Notes: generated by a model from the letters alone, not told the origin. Counted from the stretch's first letter, positions 42,031 through 51,023 are shown. The stretch is 64,000 bases of DNA from Salipiger sp. IMCC34102 (GCF_004145405.1 NZ_SELQ01000001.1:372001-436000), one strand, 5' to 3'. Program-made: numbers and translations.

Positions 42031-42447
42031 TTACTCGGCGGTGATGACGGTCATCACCAGTTCGCCGTCGGGACGGACGGGGCCGTCCTCGGTCGCGCCG
42101 AGCGTATATTCGAAGACACCGGTCTCGTTGCCGCCTTCCTCGCCGTGCACCATCAGCATCAGCATGTCACCGGAGGCGACCTCTTCTTGCAGGATGGCGA
42201 CGACATCGGTGTTTTCACCGGCACGGAGCGGGGCGTAGCCGACGACGGGGCCGGGGGCCATTTCCGCGTCGGTGCGGTGGACGACCAGCCAGCCGTTCTG
42301 GGCAGCGGTGACCATGTCGGCGCTGACGACACCGCCCGAAACGTCCTGGTCGGAGGCGGTCACGTCATCTGCCATCGCGTGAGCGGCGGCAAAGGCGGAG
42401 CCAGCGGTCAGCATGGCGGCGGCGGTCGCGGCGTAGAAGGTTTTCAT
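42031..42447 (-). CDS. Small acidic secreted protein, DUF7282-like
   Basis: 138 residues with a clear signal peptide (residues 1-20, AFAA). The mature chain is very acidic and has the pattern SGGVVSADMVTAAQNGWLVVH, GPVVGYAPLRAGENTDVV and a repeated MLMLMVHGEEGGNETGVFEY that I associate with DUF7282, a short beta-sandwich domain seen in halophilic and marine microbes. There are no cysteines. Function unknown. It follows the sulfotransferase-like gene at 62 bases, same strand. Confidence 0.75.
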   Translation of the reverse strand: MKTFYAATAAAMLTAGSAFAAAHAMADDVTASDQDVSGGVVSADMVTAAQNGWLVVHRTDAEMAPGPVVGYAPLRAGENTDVVAILQEEVASGDMLMLMVHGEEGGNETGVFEYTLGATEDGPVRPDGELVMTVITAE

Positions 42448-42508
42448 CGTAGAAACTCCCTGTTTCTGTTGGTCTTGCCTGATACACGACGCGTCGCGGG
42501 AAAGAGTT

Positions 42509-43213
42509 TCAGCTTTTTTTAAGACGTTTCGAAAAAAGTCTCTCATAGGCGGGCAAGGCCCTTCGCGCGAGATCGGCGGCTTCGTCCATGAGGGGCGGCA
42601 TCGGTCCTTCGGGACCCGCGAAGCCGGTGCTGTCGTGGACGGCACCGTACCAATGCGCGGCCCAGACGCCGTCGTCGGGATGCCCGCCACGTGGCCAGGC
42701 CAGCATGTCGGCGTCGAAGGGCAGCTCGATCGCGGTACAGAGGGTCCGCAGCATCCCCTCGGGGTCGTCGCGGATGTCGGCGCTGTCGATGACCAGGCCG
42801 CCGATCCGGTCGTGAAGCGCGGCCTGCGCCGCGAACCCGATGTCGGCATCGGTGACGGTGTCGCGTTTTTCCCCGTAGCTCGCGATCACCCGGGCGGGGT
42901 GGCGGATGAGGTGGACGTTGACGCACCCCTCCGCCCAGTCTGTCGGCATGCCCTCCATGTGGTGCGCCATGTGCTTCATGTAGAAATGCGGCTTGCCGCG
43001 CGGGACGGGCCCGGCGCAACGGGCGGCGATGGCCTGCGGGTCGGTCTCGTGCGCTGCGGTGATCTCCTCCGACATCGGATGGTCGGCTCTCGTGCGCGCG
43101 AGGTAGGCGGCGTAGAACGGCTCGTCCCAGACGGCGAAGTCGGAGCGCGCGCCGAAGGCATACATCATCGCGGTCGACAGGTTCCGCGGGCCGGACCACA
43201 TGGCGATCTTCAT
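42509..43213 (-). CDS. Sulfotransferase-like protein paired with class IV aminotransferase
   Basis: 234 residues. The N-terminal MKIAMWSGPRNLSTAM contains a P-loop resembling the PAPS-binding 5' loop of sulfotransferases, followed by DFAVWDEPFYAAYL and a second RHPARVIASYGEK that resembles the 3' phosphate-binding motif. The family is annotated sulfotransferase-like; no activity has been assigned that I can name with confidence. It lies downstream of the aminotransferase gene with a 186-base gap. The ATG at 43213 was chosen over an upstream one lacking homology. Confidence 0.8.
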   Translation of the reverse strand: MKIAMWSGPRNLSTAMMYAFGARSDFAVWDEPFYAAYLARTRADHPMSEEITAAHETDPQAIAARCAGPVPRGKPHFYMKHMAHHMEGMPTDWAEGCVNVHLIRHPARVIASYGEKRDTVTDADIGFAAQAALHDRIGGLVIDSADIRDDPEGMLRTLCTAIELPFDADMLAWPRGGHPDDGVWAAHWYGAVHDSTGFAGPEGPMPPLMDEAADLARRALPAYERLFSKRLKKS

Positions 43214-43348
43214 TGGCCGGCCCCCGAAGACCGGATCGTCCCGCATTCCCGGCGCGCAAGCGCCCGCCTTGACCTCGCCCTCGGGAGGGGCGACATCGGA
43301 CCAGCGGCAGGGTGTGCGGCCTCGATGCCTTGAAATGCAACCGATGGC

Positions 43349-43366
43349 GAGGGCTGCACGGCCCTC
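43349..43366. other. Hairpin between aminotransferase and sulfotransferase-like genes
   Basis: GAGGGC (43349-43354) and GCCCTC (43361-43366) pair around a 6-base loop in the 186-base gap between the two minus-strand genes. No T-run follows, so it may only trim or stabilise the transcript. The rest of the gap shows no gene. Confidence 0.4.
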
Positions 43367-43399
43367 CCGAGGTCGTGGCGGGCGCTCTCGCGCCTCAGG

Positions 43400-44302
43400 C
43401 TAGGCCTGCGCATCGACAAGGGCCTTGTAGAGCGCGCGGATGCGCTTGGTCATCGGTCCCAGCTCTCCACTCCCGATCTGGCGTCCGTCGATCGTGCCCA
43501 CCGGCGTCTGCGCGCCGAAGGTGCCGGTCAGGAACGCCTCGTCCGCGCCGTAGGTGTCCACGAGGCTGTAATTCCGCTCGAAGACCTCGATCCCGTCGTC
43601 GCGGGCCACGTCGATGACCTTCTGACGCGTAATCCCGTTCATGCAGTAATCCCCGGTGCTGGTCCAAAGCTGGCCGCGGCGCACGATGAAGAAGTTGCAG
43701 GCGTTGGTCGTGTTCACGAAGCCGTGAACGTCAAGCATCAGCGCCTCGTCCGCGCCCGCCTTCTGGGCCGCGATGCAGGCAAGGATGCAGTTCAGCTTGG
43801 AATGGGAGTTCAGCTTGGGGTCCTGCGTCATCGGCAGGCCCCGCTGGTGCGGCACGGTGGCAAGGTTGATCGGACGCGGGATCGACGGGGTGGAATGTTC
43901 CATGATGATCACCACCGTCGGCCCCTGCCGCGACAGGGAGGGGTGCTGGAAGGGCCGCGTCTTGATCCCCCGCGTGACCATCAGGCGGGCATGGGCGTCG
44001 GTGGTCATGTCGTTGGCGGCGCGCGTCTCCTCCAACGCGGCCACCACCCCGGCACGGTCCATGCCGATATCCAGATCGATGGCCTTCGCCGCCTCGAACA
44101 GCCGGTCGAGGTGTTCGTCGAGGAACGCCCAGCGCCCGTCGTAAAGCCGCAGCCCCTCCCAAACGCCGTCGCCCAGCATAAAGCCGCTGTCGTAGACGCT
44201 GACCAGCGCCTCGGCCCGCGGCTTGAGGTTGCCGTTCACCCAGATGCGGATCGTCTCGTTGCGGGCGTCCTCGGCGGATTGGTGGGTAGAGACGTCGGTC
44301 AT
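43400..44302 (-). CDS. Class IV PLP aminotransferase (BCAT/D-amino-acid aminotransferase-like)
   Basis: 300 residues. The fold IV aminotransferase has VYDSGFMLGDGVWEGLRLY, the PLP-binding Lys169 in SHSKLNCIL, and DEALMLD. Family members transaminate branched-chain or D-amino acids or cleave aminodeoxychorismate. The motif that normally reads V-x-E-x-x-x-x-N-x-F here reads VNTTNACNFF: the conserved Glu that pairs with the PLP ring nitrogen appears to be Thr198. The enzyme may have altered chemistry or belong to a distinct subgroup. The substrate is unknown. A sulfotransferase-like gene is downstream on the same strand. Confidence 0.85.
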   Translation of the reverse strand: MTDVSTHQSAEDARNETIRIWVNGNLKPRAEALVSVYDSGFMLGDGVWEGLRLYDGRWAFLDEHLDRLFEAAKAIDLDIGMDRAGVVAALEETRAANDMTTDAHARLMVTRGIKTRPFQHPSLSRQGPTVVIIMEHSTPSIPRPINLATVPHQRGLPMTQDPKLNSHSKLNCILACIAAQKAGADEALMLDVHGFVNTTNACNFFIVRRGQLWTSTGDYCMNGITRQKVIDVARDDGIEVFERNYSLVDTYGADEAFLTGTFGAQTPVGTIDGRQIGSGELGPMTKRIRALYKALVDAQA

Positions 44303-44435
44303 GGGGTCCTCGGGTTGGTCACCGTGACGCTAGGTCTGCCCGCGCCGGGGGTAAAGACCGCGTGAGGCCGGACCGCGGGATTTGATCGCGCGCGGGCTTT
44401 ACCCCACCTTACGGGCAACCAGGAGAGGAACCATC

Positions 44436-45071
44436 ATGTTGAGAACCATCATCGCCGCAGGCGCCGTGACGCTCGGGCTCACCGGGGCCGTACAGGCGCA
44501 ACAGACCGAAACCGCCATCGTCGCCGGAGGCTGCTTCTGGTGCGTCGAGGCCGATTTCGAAAGCGTCGAGGGCGTGGGCGACGTCGTCTCCGGCTACACC
44601 GGCGGGACGGTGGAGGACCCGACCTACCGCGAGGTGACACGCGGCGGCACCGGCCATTACGAGGCCGTGCGCATTCCCTACGATCCCAGCGTCATCAGCT
44701 ACCGCGAGATCATGGACCTGTTCCTGCGGTCGGTCGACGTCTTCGATGACGGCGGCCAGTTCTGCGACCGGGGCGACAGCTACCGCACCGCGATCTTCGC
44801 CCAGACGCAGGAACAGGCCGATGCCGCGACCGCCGCGATCAACGCGGCCCAGCAGGAATTGGGACGCCAGATCGTCACGCCCGTCGTGCAGGCCGGTCCC
44901 TTCTACGTGGCCGAGGACTACCACCAGGACTATTACAAGTCCGAAGGGCTGAAGCTGACCCGCGGCGGGGTGAAGACGCAGGCCGGTGCCTACAAGTTCT
45001 ACCGCGACAGCTGCCAGCGCGACGAGCGCGTCCGCCAGATCTGGGGGGCCGACGCGCCTTTCGTGGGCTGA
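44436..45071 (+). CDS. msrA: Peptide-methionine (S)-S-oxide reductase, exported
   Basis: 211 residues. MsrA repairs methionine-S-sulfoxide in proteins. The catalytic Cys33 is in GGCFWCVEADF. Residues 1-21 form a signal peptide ending VQAQ, so it acts in the periplasm rather than the cytoplasm. AGGAGAGGAACC supports the ATG. I see no MsrB domain in it or beside it. It diverges from the aminotransferase gene and converges with the sugar kinase gene, with adjacent stops. Confidence 0.94.
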   Translation: MLRTIIAAGAVTLGLTGAVQAQQTETAIVAGGCFWCVEADFESVEGVGDVVSGYTGGTVEDPTYREVTRGGTGHYEAVRIPYDPSVISYREIMDLFLRSVDVFDDGGQFCDRGDSYRTAIFAQTQEQADAATAAINAAQQELGRQIVTPVVQAGPFYVAEDYHQDYYKSEGLKLTRGGVKTQAGAYKFYRDSCQRDERVRQIWGADAPFVG

Positions 45072-45947
45072 TCAGTCGCCCAGGATCGTGTTCTGGACTT
45101 CGTGCAGGTCCGGAATCACGTCCGAGGTGCCGTGGCGCTGCACCATCAGCGCCCCCGCGCGCATCGCCACGCCGATCGCCTGGCCCATGGGCTGACCCCG
45201 GTCCAGCCCCGCCAGCACGTAGCCGGTGAAGGTGTCGCCGGCGCCGGTGCTGTCCACCGCCTCGACCTTGTGGGCGTCGAAGTGCTGCGGGCCCTTGGGT
45301 CCGAACCAGTCGGCCCCGTCGGCGCCCAGGGTCACCACCACGTCGCGCACGCCCAGATCGTAGGGCTTCTTGCCCACGGCCTCGCGCAGCTGCCGCGCCT
45401 CGACCTCGTTGAGGAACAGCAAGTCGATGGACGGCAGCACCGCCTGCACCCGGTCCGCATCGAAGGGGGCGGCGGCATAGGCAACCTTCAGCCCCATCTT
45501 GCGACCCAGTTCGGCCGCGGTGCGCTGCAGGTTGGTTTCGTTCTGGATCAGCAGCCAGTCGCCGGTCTGCGCCTCCGACAGGGCCTCCTGCAGGATCGCC
45601 TGCGGGATCACGTCGTTGGCACCCGGAGAAAGGACGATCATGTTCTCCCCGTCCTGGTCGACGAGAATCAGGGCCTGCGTCGTATCCTCGTCGTCCATCC
45701 GCGCGATGAAACGGGTGTCGACGCCGTGTTCCATCAGCCGGTCGACGCACCATTCGCCGTCCTCGCCCACGGCGCCGATGTGATGCACCCGCGCCCCCGC
45801 CCGGGCGCAGGCCACGGACATGTTGGTCCCCTTGCCGCCCAGGAAGATCTTGTGATCGGTGGCCGACAGGGTCTCTCCAGCGCCCGGCATATGCGGCACG
45901 GCGAAGACCTGGTCGATGTTGATGGAGCCGAGATTCCAGATTGCCAT
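45072..45947 (-). CDS. rbsK: PfkB family sugar kinase (ribokinase-like)
   Basis: 291 residues. Both PfkB signatures are present: GGKGTNMSVACARAGA (about 33-48) and VDSTGAGDTFTG (about 230-241, with the catalytic Asp). It phosphorylates ribose or a related sugar. The substrate is not certain since no ribose transporter is adjacent. Its ATG shares one base with the malic enzyme stop (TGATG), so the two are cotranscribed. Confidence 0.88.
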   Translation of the reverse strand: MAIWNLGSINIDQVFAVPHMPGAGETLSATDHKIFLGGKGTNMSVACARAGARVHHIGAVGEDGEWCVDRLMEHGVDTRFIARMDDEDTTQALILVDQDGENMIVLSPGANDVIPQAILQEALSEAQTGDWLLIQNETNLQRTAAELGRKMGLKVAYAAAPFDADRVQAVLPSIDLLFLNEVEARQLREAVGKKPYDLGVRDVVVTLGADGADWFGPKGPQHFDAHKVEAVDSTGAGDTFTGYVLAGLDRGQPMGQAIGVAMRAGALMVQRHGTSDVIPDLHEVQNTILGD

Positions 45948-48196
45948 CAGGCCACCCTCGCGGCCGCGATGACGGCCATGTTTATGATATCGTTGACGGA
46001 ACTCACGGTCGAACAGATCTGAACCGGCTTGCCCACGCCCGCCAGGATCGGACCGATCACCGTGGCGCCGCCCATCTCCTGCATCAGTTTCACGCTGATG
46101 CTGGCCGAATGCCGCGCGGGCACCACCAGCACGTTGGCCGGTCCCGTGAGACGGCTGAACGGGTAATGCGCCGCGGCGGAGGGATTGAGCGCCACGTCCA
46201 CCGTCATCTCTCCCTCGTATTCGAAATCGACACCGCGCTGGTCGAGGACCTGCGGCGCGCGGTGCATTTTCTCCGCCCGCTCGGACATCGGGTAGCCGAA
46301 GGTCGAGAAACTGCAGAAGGCCACCCGTGGGTCGAGCCCGAGCCCGCGTGCGACCTCTGCCCCGCGGGTCGCGATGTCGGCAAGGTCGGTCTCGTCGGGC
46401 CATTCGTGGACCAGCGTATCAGCCACCAGCACGATGCGCCCGCGCGCCAGAAGTGCCGTGACCCCGACCGCCCCGTGGTGCGGTCGCGCGTCGAAGACGT
46501 GGCCGATCAGTTCCAGCACCTGCGCGGACTTGCGAGTGGCCCCGGTGACCATTCCGTCGGCGTGACCATGCGCCAGCATCAGAGCCGCAAAGACGTGTCG
46601 GTCGCGCGCGGCCAGCCGGTGCACGTCCTGCCGGTCGTGTCCCCGGCGCTGCAGACGGTCGTAGAGAAATCCCTTGTAGATCTCCAGGTGCTCGGTGTTG
46701 GCGGCGTTGACCACTTCGAGCTCGCCCACCGCGTCGTCGAGCCGTTCGGCCCGCAGAAGCGCCTCGACGTCCTTCGACCGCCCCACGACGAGCGCGCGGC
46801 CCAGACCCTGCCGCTGGTAGGCGATGGCCGCCCGCAGCACGCGCGGATCGTCGCCCTCGGCGAAGACCACGGTCGATTGCGCGGTCCGCGCCCGGTTGTA
46901 GAGACTGCGCAGGATGTTCGCCGTCGGGTCCATCCGCGCGGTCAGGGTGGCGGTATAGGCCTCCATGTCGATGATGGGCCGCCGGGCGACGCCTGTGTCC
47001 ATGCCCGCCTTCGCCACCGCCGGCGGGATCCGGTGGATGAGCCGCGGGTCGAAGGGGGTGGGAATGATGTAGTCCCGCCCGAAGGTCAGCTTCTTGCCGT
47101 AAGCCGCCGCGACCTCGTCGGGCACGTCCTCTCGCGCCATCTGGGCCAGGGCATGGGCGCAGGCGATCTTCATCTCGTCGTTGATCGCGCGGGCATGGAT
47201 GTCGAGCGCGCCCCGGAAGAGGTAGGGGAAGCACAGCACGTTGTTGATCTGGTTGGGATAATCGCTGCGCCCCGTCGCCACGATCGCATCAGAGCGGACG
47301 GCGTGGGCCTCCTCGGGCGTGATCTCGGGGTCGGGGTTGGCCATCGCAAAGATCACCGGGTTCGGCGCCATGCTTTCGACCATCGCGGGCGTCACGGCCC
47401 CCTTGGCCGACACGCCGAGGAAGACGTCCGCCCCTTCCATCGCCTCCGCCAGGGTGCGCGCCTCGGTGCTGGCGGCATGGGCGGATTTCCATTGGTTCAT
47501 CCCCTCGGTCCGGCCCTGGTAGATGACCCCCTTTGTGTCGCACATGATGCAGTTGTCGTGGGTGGCCCCCATCGCCTTCAGAAGCTCCAGGCAGGCGATC
47601 CCCGCGGCCCCTGCCCCGTTGAGGACGATGCGCACATCCTCGATCTTCTTGCCCGACAGGTGCAGCGCGTTCAGCAGGCCCGCGGCGCAGATCACCGCCG
47701 TCCCGTGCTGGTCGTCGTGGAAGACGGGGATGTCCATCTCTTCCTTCAGGCGCTGCTCGATGATGAAGCACTCCGGCGCCTTGATGTCCTCGAGGTTGAT
47801 CCCGCCGAAGCTGGGCCCCATCAGCCTGACCGCGTTGCAGAAGGCATCCGCGTCCTCGGTGTCGAGTTCCAGGTCGATGGAATTGACGTCCGCGAAGCGC
47901 TTGAACAGGACCGACTTGCCTTCCATCACCGGCTTGGAGGCCAGCGCGCCCAGGTTGCCCAGCCCCAGCACCGCCGACCCGTTCGAGATCACGGCGACGA
48001 GGTTGCCCCGGTTCGTGTAATCGTAGGAGGTCGCGGGATCGGCGTGGATCTCCTCGCACGGAATCGCGACGCCGGGGGAATAGGCAAGGCTCAGGTCCCG
48101 CTGGGTGGTCATGGGGACGGTCGGCGTGATCTCCCACTTGCCGGGGGTCGGTTGCAGGTGGAACGCCAGTGCGTCCTCTCGTGTCACTTTCGCCAT
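45947..48196 (-). CDS. maeB: NADP-dependent malic enzyme, MaeB type
   Basis: 749 residues. It decarboxylates malate to pyruvate with NADP+. The N-terminal malic domain and NAD-binding fold cover about 1-420 (SLAYSPGVAIPCEEI, HDDQHGTAVICAAG, VLNGAGAAGIACLELL). The C-terminal 320 residues resemble phosphate acetyltransferase, a typical fusion in proteobacteria where it acts as a regulatory domain. Length is normal. A divergent gap of about 110 bases separates it from mutS. Confidence 0.96.
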   Translation of the reverse strand: MAKVTREDALAFHLQPTPGKWEITPTVPMTTQRDLSLAYSPGVAIPCEEIHADPATSYDYTNRGNLVAVISNGSAVLGLGNLGALASKPVMEGKSVLFKRFADVNSIDLELDTEDADAFCNAVRLMGPSFGGINLEDIKAPECFIIEQRLKEEMDIPVFHDDQHGTAVICAAGLLNALHLSGKKIEDVRIVLNGAGAAGIACLELLKAMGATHDNCIMCDTKGVIYQGRTEGMNQWKSAHAASTEARTLAEAMEGADVFLGVSAKGAVTPAMVESMAPNPVIFAMANPDPEITPEEAHAVRSDAIVATGRSDYPNQINNVLCFPYLFRGALDIHARAINDEMKIACAHALAQMAREDVPDEVAAAYGKKLTFGRDYIIPTPFDPRLIHRIPPAVAKAGMDTGVARRPIIDMEAYTATLTARMDPTANILRSLYNRARTAQSTVVFAEGDDPRVLRAAIAYQRQGLGRALVVGRSKDVEALLRAERLDDAVGELEVVNAANTEHLEIYKGFLYDRLQRRGHDRQDVHRLAARDRHVFAALMLAHGHADGMVTGATRKSAQVLELIGHVFDARPHHGAVGVTALLARGRIVLVADTLVHEWPDETDLADIATRGAEVARGLGLDPRVAFCSFSTFGYPMSERAEKMHRAPQVLDQRGVDFEYEGEMTVDVALNPSAAAHYPFSRLTGPANVLVVPARHSASISVKLMQEMGGATVIGPILAGVGKPVQICSTVSSVNDIINMAVIAAARVA

Positions 48197-48306
48197 CGTA
48201 TCCCCCTCGTCTGAACCGCGACGTTAGCGGGGGCGGCGGCGGCGCTCAAGCGCGGGTTTCACGAGGCCCCCGGCGGTGCTAGGACAGCCGCCTGAGGGAG
48301 ATGCCG

Positions 48307-50940
48307 ATGACCGAGACCGTCACGCCGATGATGGCCCAGTACCTGGAGCTGAAGGCGCAGTACCAGGATGCCATCCTGTTCTACCGGATGGGCGATTTCT
48401 ACGAGATGTTCTTCGACGACGCGGTGCAGGCGGCCGCGGCGCTCGACATCGCGCTCACCAAGCGCGGCAAGCACGACGGTGCCGACATTCCCATGTGCGG
48501 CGTGCCGGCGCACTCGGCGGAAAGCTACCTTCTGACGCTGATCCGCAAGGGCTTTCGCGTCGCGGTCTGCGAACAGATGGAAAGCCCGGCGGAGGCCAAG
48601 AAGCGCGGCCACAAGGCGGTCGTGAAACGCGACGTGGTGCGGCTGGTCACCCCCGGCACCCTGACGGAAGACAGCCTTCTGGACGCCCGGCGGCACAACT
48701 TCCTGGCGGCCCTGGGGCGGGTGCGCGACGAGGTGGCCCTCGCCTGGGTCGACATTTCCACTGGGGTGATGCGGGTGATGCGATGTCCGGTGGTGGCGCT
48801 GGCGCCCGAACTGGCGCGGCTCGCCCCGAAGGAGGTGCTTGTCGCCGACGGGGACGAGGCCGATTTCCGCCCGCTGATCGAGGACGCGGGTGCGCATCTG
48901 ACCACGCTCGGCCGCGCCGCCTTCGACAGCACGGGGGGCGAGAAACGGCTCTGCGACTTGTTTCACGTGAAATCGCTCGACGCTTTCGGCAGTTTCGGCC
49001 GGGCCGAGATCGCGGCCCTCGCCGGGATCACCGAGTACCTCGAGATCACGCAGAAGGGCCAACTGCCCTTGCTGCGCCCGCCGGTGCTGGAAAGCCGCGC
49101 GGCCCTCATGCAGATCGACGCCGCGACCCGCCGCTCATTGGAGCTGACCCAAGCGATGGCGGGGGGCCGTGCAGGATCCCTGCTGGACGCGGTGGACCGG
49201 ACGGTGACGGCGGCGGGCGCGCGGCTTTTGGAACGCAGACTCTCCGCCCCGTCACGGCAGCTCGACGTGATCGCGCGCCGGCAGGACGCGGTGGGTGCCC
49301 TGCACGACGATCCGACCCTGACCGAGGATATCCGCGATCACCTGCGCGGGATCCACGACCTCGACCGCGCGCTCTCGCGTCTCGCGTTGGAACGGGGCGG
49401 CCCGCGCGACCTCGCCGCGGTGCGCAACACGATCGAACATGCCCGGCGTCTGTACGAGACGCTGAACCGCGGCGACCTGCCCGATCTTCTGTCGGAGGCG
49501 CAGGCCGCCCTCGCCGGTCACGAGGCGGTCCACGACCTGCTGGACGCCGCCCTGATCGCCGACCCGCCGCTGCTGGCCCGCGACGGCGGCTACATCGCTC
49601 CGGGTTTCGATGCCGACCTCGACGAGGCCCGCAAGCTGCGCGACGAAGGCCGCGGCGTGATCGCGGGCATGCAGGCGGAGTTCGTCGAGGTGACCGGCAT
49701 CAATGCGCTGAAGATAAAGCATAACAACGTGCTGGGCTACTTCATCGAGGTCACCTCGACCCATGCCGAGCGCATGTTGGCCCCGCCCCTGTCGGACACC
49801 TTCATCCACCGCCAGACGACCGCCAATCAGGTCCGTTTCACGACCGTCGAGCTGAACGAGATCGAAAGCCGGATCCTGAACGCGGGCTCCGAGGCTCTGG
49901 AGATCGAGAAGCGGCTCTTTGCGCAGCTGACCGAGTCGGTCCTGGCCGAACAGGCGGCCTTGGGCCAGTTGTCGCGCGCGCTTGCGGAATGCGACCTCGC
50001 AGCGAGCCTCGCCCATCTCGCGCGGCAGGACGGCTGGACCCGGCCCGAGATCGACGACAGCCGGGCATTTGCCATCGACGGCGGCCGTCACCCGGTGGTC
50101 GAGGCGGCGCTGTCCCGCGCGGGTCAGCCCTTCGTCGCCAACGGCTGCGATTTGACGGAGACGCCGATCTGGCTGCTCACCGGGCCCAACATGGCCGGCA
50201 AATCGACCTACCTGCGCCAGAACGCATTGATCGCCGTGCTGGCGCAGATGGGTGCCTTCGTCCCGGCGGAACGGGCGCATGTCGGCGTCGTCAGCCAGAT
50301 CTTCAGCCGGGTGGGCGCCTCCGACGACCTCGCCCGGGGCCGTTCGACCTTCATGGTCGAGATGGTCGAGACGGCGGCGATCCTGAACCAGGCCGACGAC
50401 CGCGCTCTGGTGATCCTCGACGAGATCGGGCGCGGCACCGCGACCTACGACGGTCTCTCCATCGCCTGGGCGACGCTGGAGCACCTGCACGATGTGAACC
50501 GCTGCCGCGCGCTTTTCGCGACGCATTACCACGAGATGAGCAGCCTCTCCGCCAAGCTCGACGGTGTCGACAATGCGACGGTCAGCGTGAAGGAATGGGA
50601 CGGCGACGTGATCTTCCTGCACGAGGTCAAGAAAGGCACCGCCGATCGCAGCTACGGTGTGCAGGTCGCCCGCCTCGCGGGCCTGCCCCCCGCCGTCGTC
50701 GCCCGCGCCAAGGTCGTGCTCGACGCGCTGGAAAAAGGCGAACGCGAAGGAGGCGCGGCCCGCAAGGCCGTCATCGACGACCTGCCACTCTTCGCGGCCA
50801 CGCCGCCGCCCGCCCCGTCCCCTGCGAAACGCTCCGCCGTCGAGGACCGCTTGCGCGACATCCACCCCGACGAGTTGACGGCCCGCGATGCACTGAACCT
50901 TCTCTACGACCTGAAAGACCTCGCGCAGTCTTCCGACTGA
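48307..50940 (+). CDS. mutS: DNA mismatch repair protein MutS
   Basis: 877 residues. The mismatch-binding N-terminal domain has RMGDFYEMFFDDA (about 22-33), then connector, lever and clamp domains, and the C-terminal ATPase with Walker A GPNMAGKSTYLRQ (from residue 626), FMVEMVETAAIL, Walker B LDEIGRGTATYDGLS and a helix-turn-helix. The ATG at 48307 was favoured because GAGGGAG lies at the right distance; the ATG at 48301 sits too close. Codons for FHVKS contain a parS-like sequence (48959-48974). Confidence 0.97.
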   Translation: MTETVTPMMAQYLELKAQYQDAILFYRMGDFYEMFFDDAVQAAAALDIALTKRGKHDGADIPMCGVPAHSAESYLLTLIRKGFRVAVCEQMESPAEAKKRGHKAVVKRDVVRLVTPGTLTEDSLLDARRHNFLAALGRVRDEVALAWVDISTGVMRVMRCPVVALAPELARLAPKEVLVADGDEADFRPLIEDAGAHLTTLGRAAFDSTGGEKRLCDLFHVKSLDAFGSFGRAEIAALAGITEYLEITQKGQLPLLRPPVLESRAALMQIDAATRRSLELTQAMAGGRAGSLLDAVDRTVTAAGARLLERRLSAPSRQLDVIARRQDAVGALHDDPTLTEDIRDHLRGIHDLDRALSRLALERGGPRDLAAVRNTIEHARRLYETLNRGDLPDLLSEAQAALAGHEAVHDLLDAALIADPPLLARDGGYIAPGFDADLDEARKLRDEGRGVIAGMQAEFVEVTGINALKIKHNNVLGYFIEVTSTHAERMLAPPLSDTFIHRQTTANQVRFTTVELNEIESRILNAGSEALEIEKRLFAQLTESVLAEQAALGQLSRALAECDLAASLAHLARQDGWTRPEIDDSRAFAIDGGRHPVVEAALSRAGQPFVANGCDLTETPIWLLTGPNMAGKSTYLRQNALIAVLAQMGAFVPAERAHVGVVSQIFSRVGASDDLARGRSTFMVEMVETAAILNQADDRALVILDEIGRGTATYDGLSIAWATLEHLHDVNRCRALFATHYHEMSSLSAKLDGVDNATVSVKEWDGDVIFLHEVKKGTADRSYGVQVARLAGLPPAVVARAKVVLDALEKGEREGGAARKAVIDDLPLFAATPPPAPSPAKRSAVEDRLRDIHPDELTARDALNLLYDLKDLAQSSD
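48959..48974. promoter_or_regulatory. parS-like site inside mutS
   Basis: TGTTTCACGTGAAATC matches the 16-bp parS consensus at 14 positions; the central 12-bp palindrome TTTCACGTGAAA is perfect and only the last two bases differ. It is 7-8 kb from parAB. The only other places with this 12-mer that I found are the two perfect parS sites. Confidence 0.65.
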
Positions 50941-50954
50941 CGCGAGGTCCGCAT

Positions 50955-50976
50955 CTTCTTCTGGCCAAAAATATCC
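50955..50976 (+). repeat. Dispersed 3'-end motif, copy 2
   Basis: CTTCTTCTGGCCAAAAATATCC is nearly the same as the copy at the end of the MFS gene (30428). It lies 14 bases past the mutS stop, ahead of a double hairpin. Confidence 0.55.
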
Positions 50977-50984
50977 CGGGGGTT

Positions 50985-51019
50985 CGGGGGCAGAGCCCCC
51001 GCTCCGGCCGCAGGCCGGA
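50985..51019. terminator. Double hairpin between convergent mutS and grpE
   Basis: CGGGGGC (50985-50991) with GCCCCCG (50995-51001), then TCCGGCC (51003-51009) with GGCCGGA (51013-51019). These two adjacent 7-bp stems probably end transcripts from both sides. No T-run. Confidence 0.55.
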
Positions 51020-51023
51020 CCCC

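Noticed and set aside
45941-48214. 757-codon plus-strand frame opposite malic enzyme
   Set aside because: His/Arg/Val-rich antisense reading of maeB; no recognisable domain.
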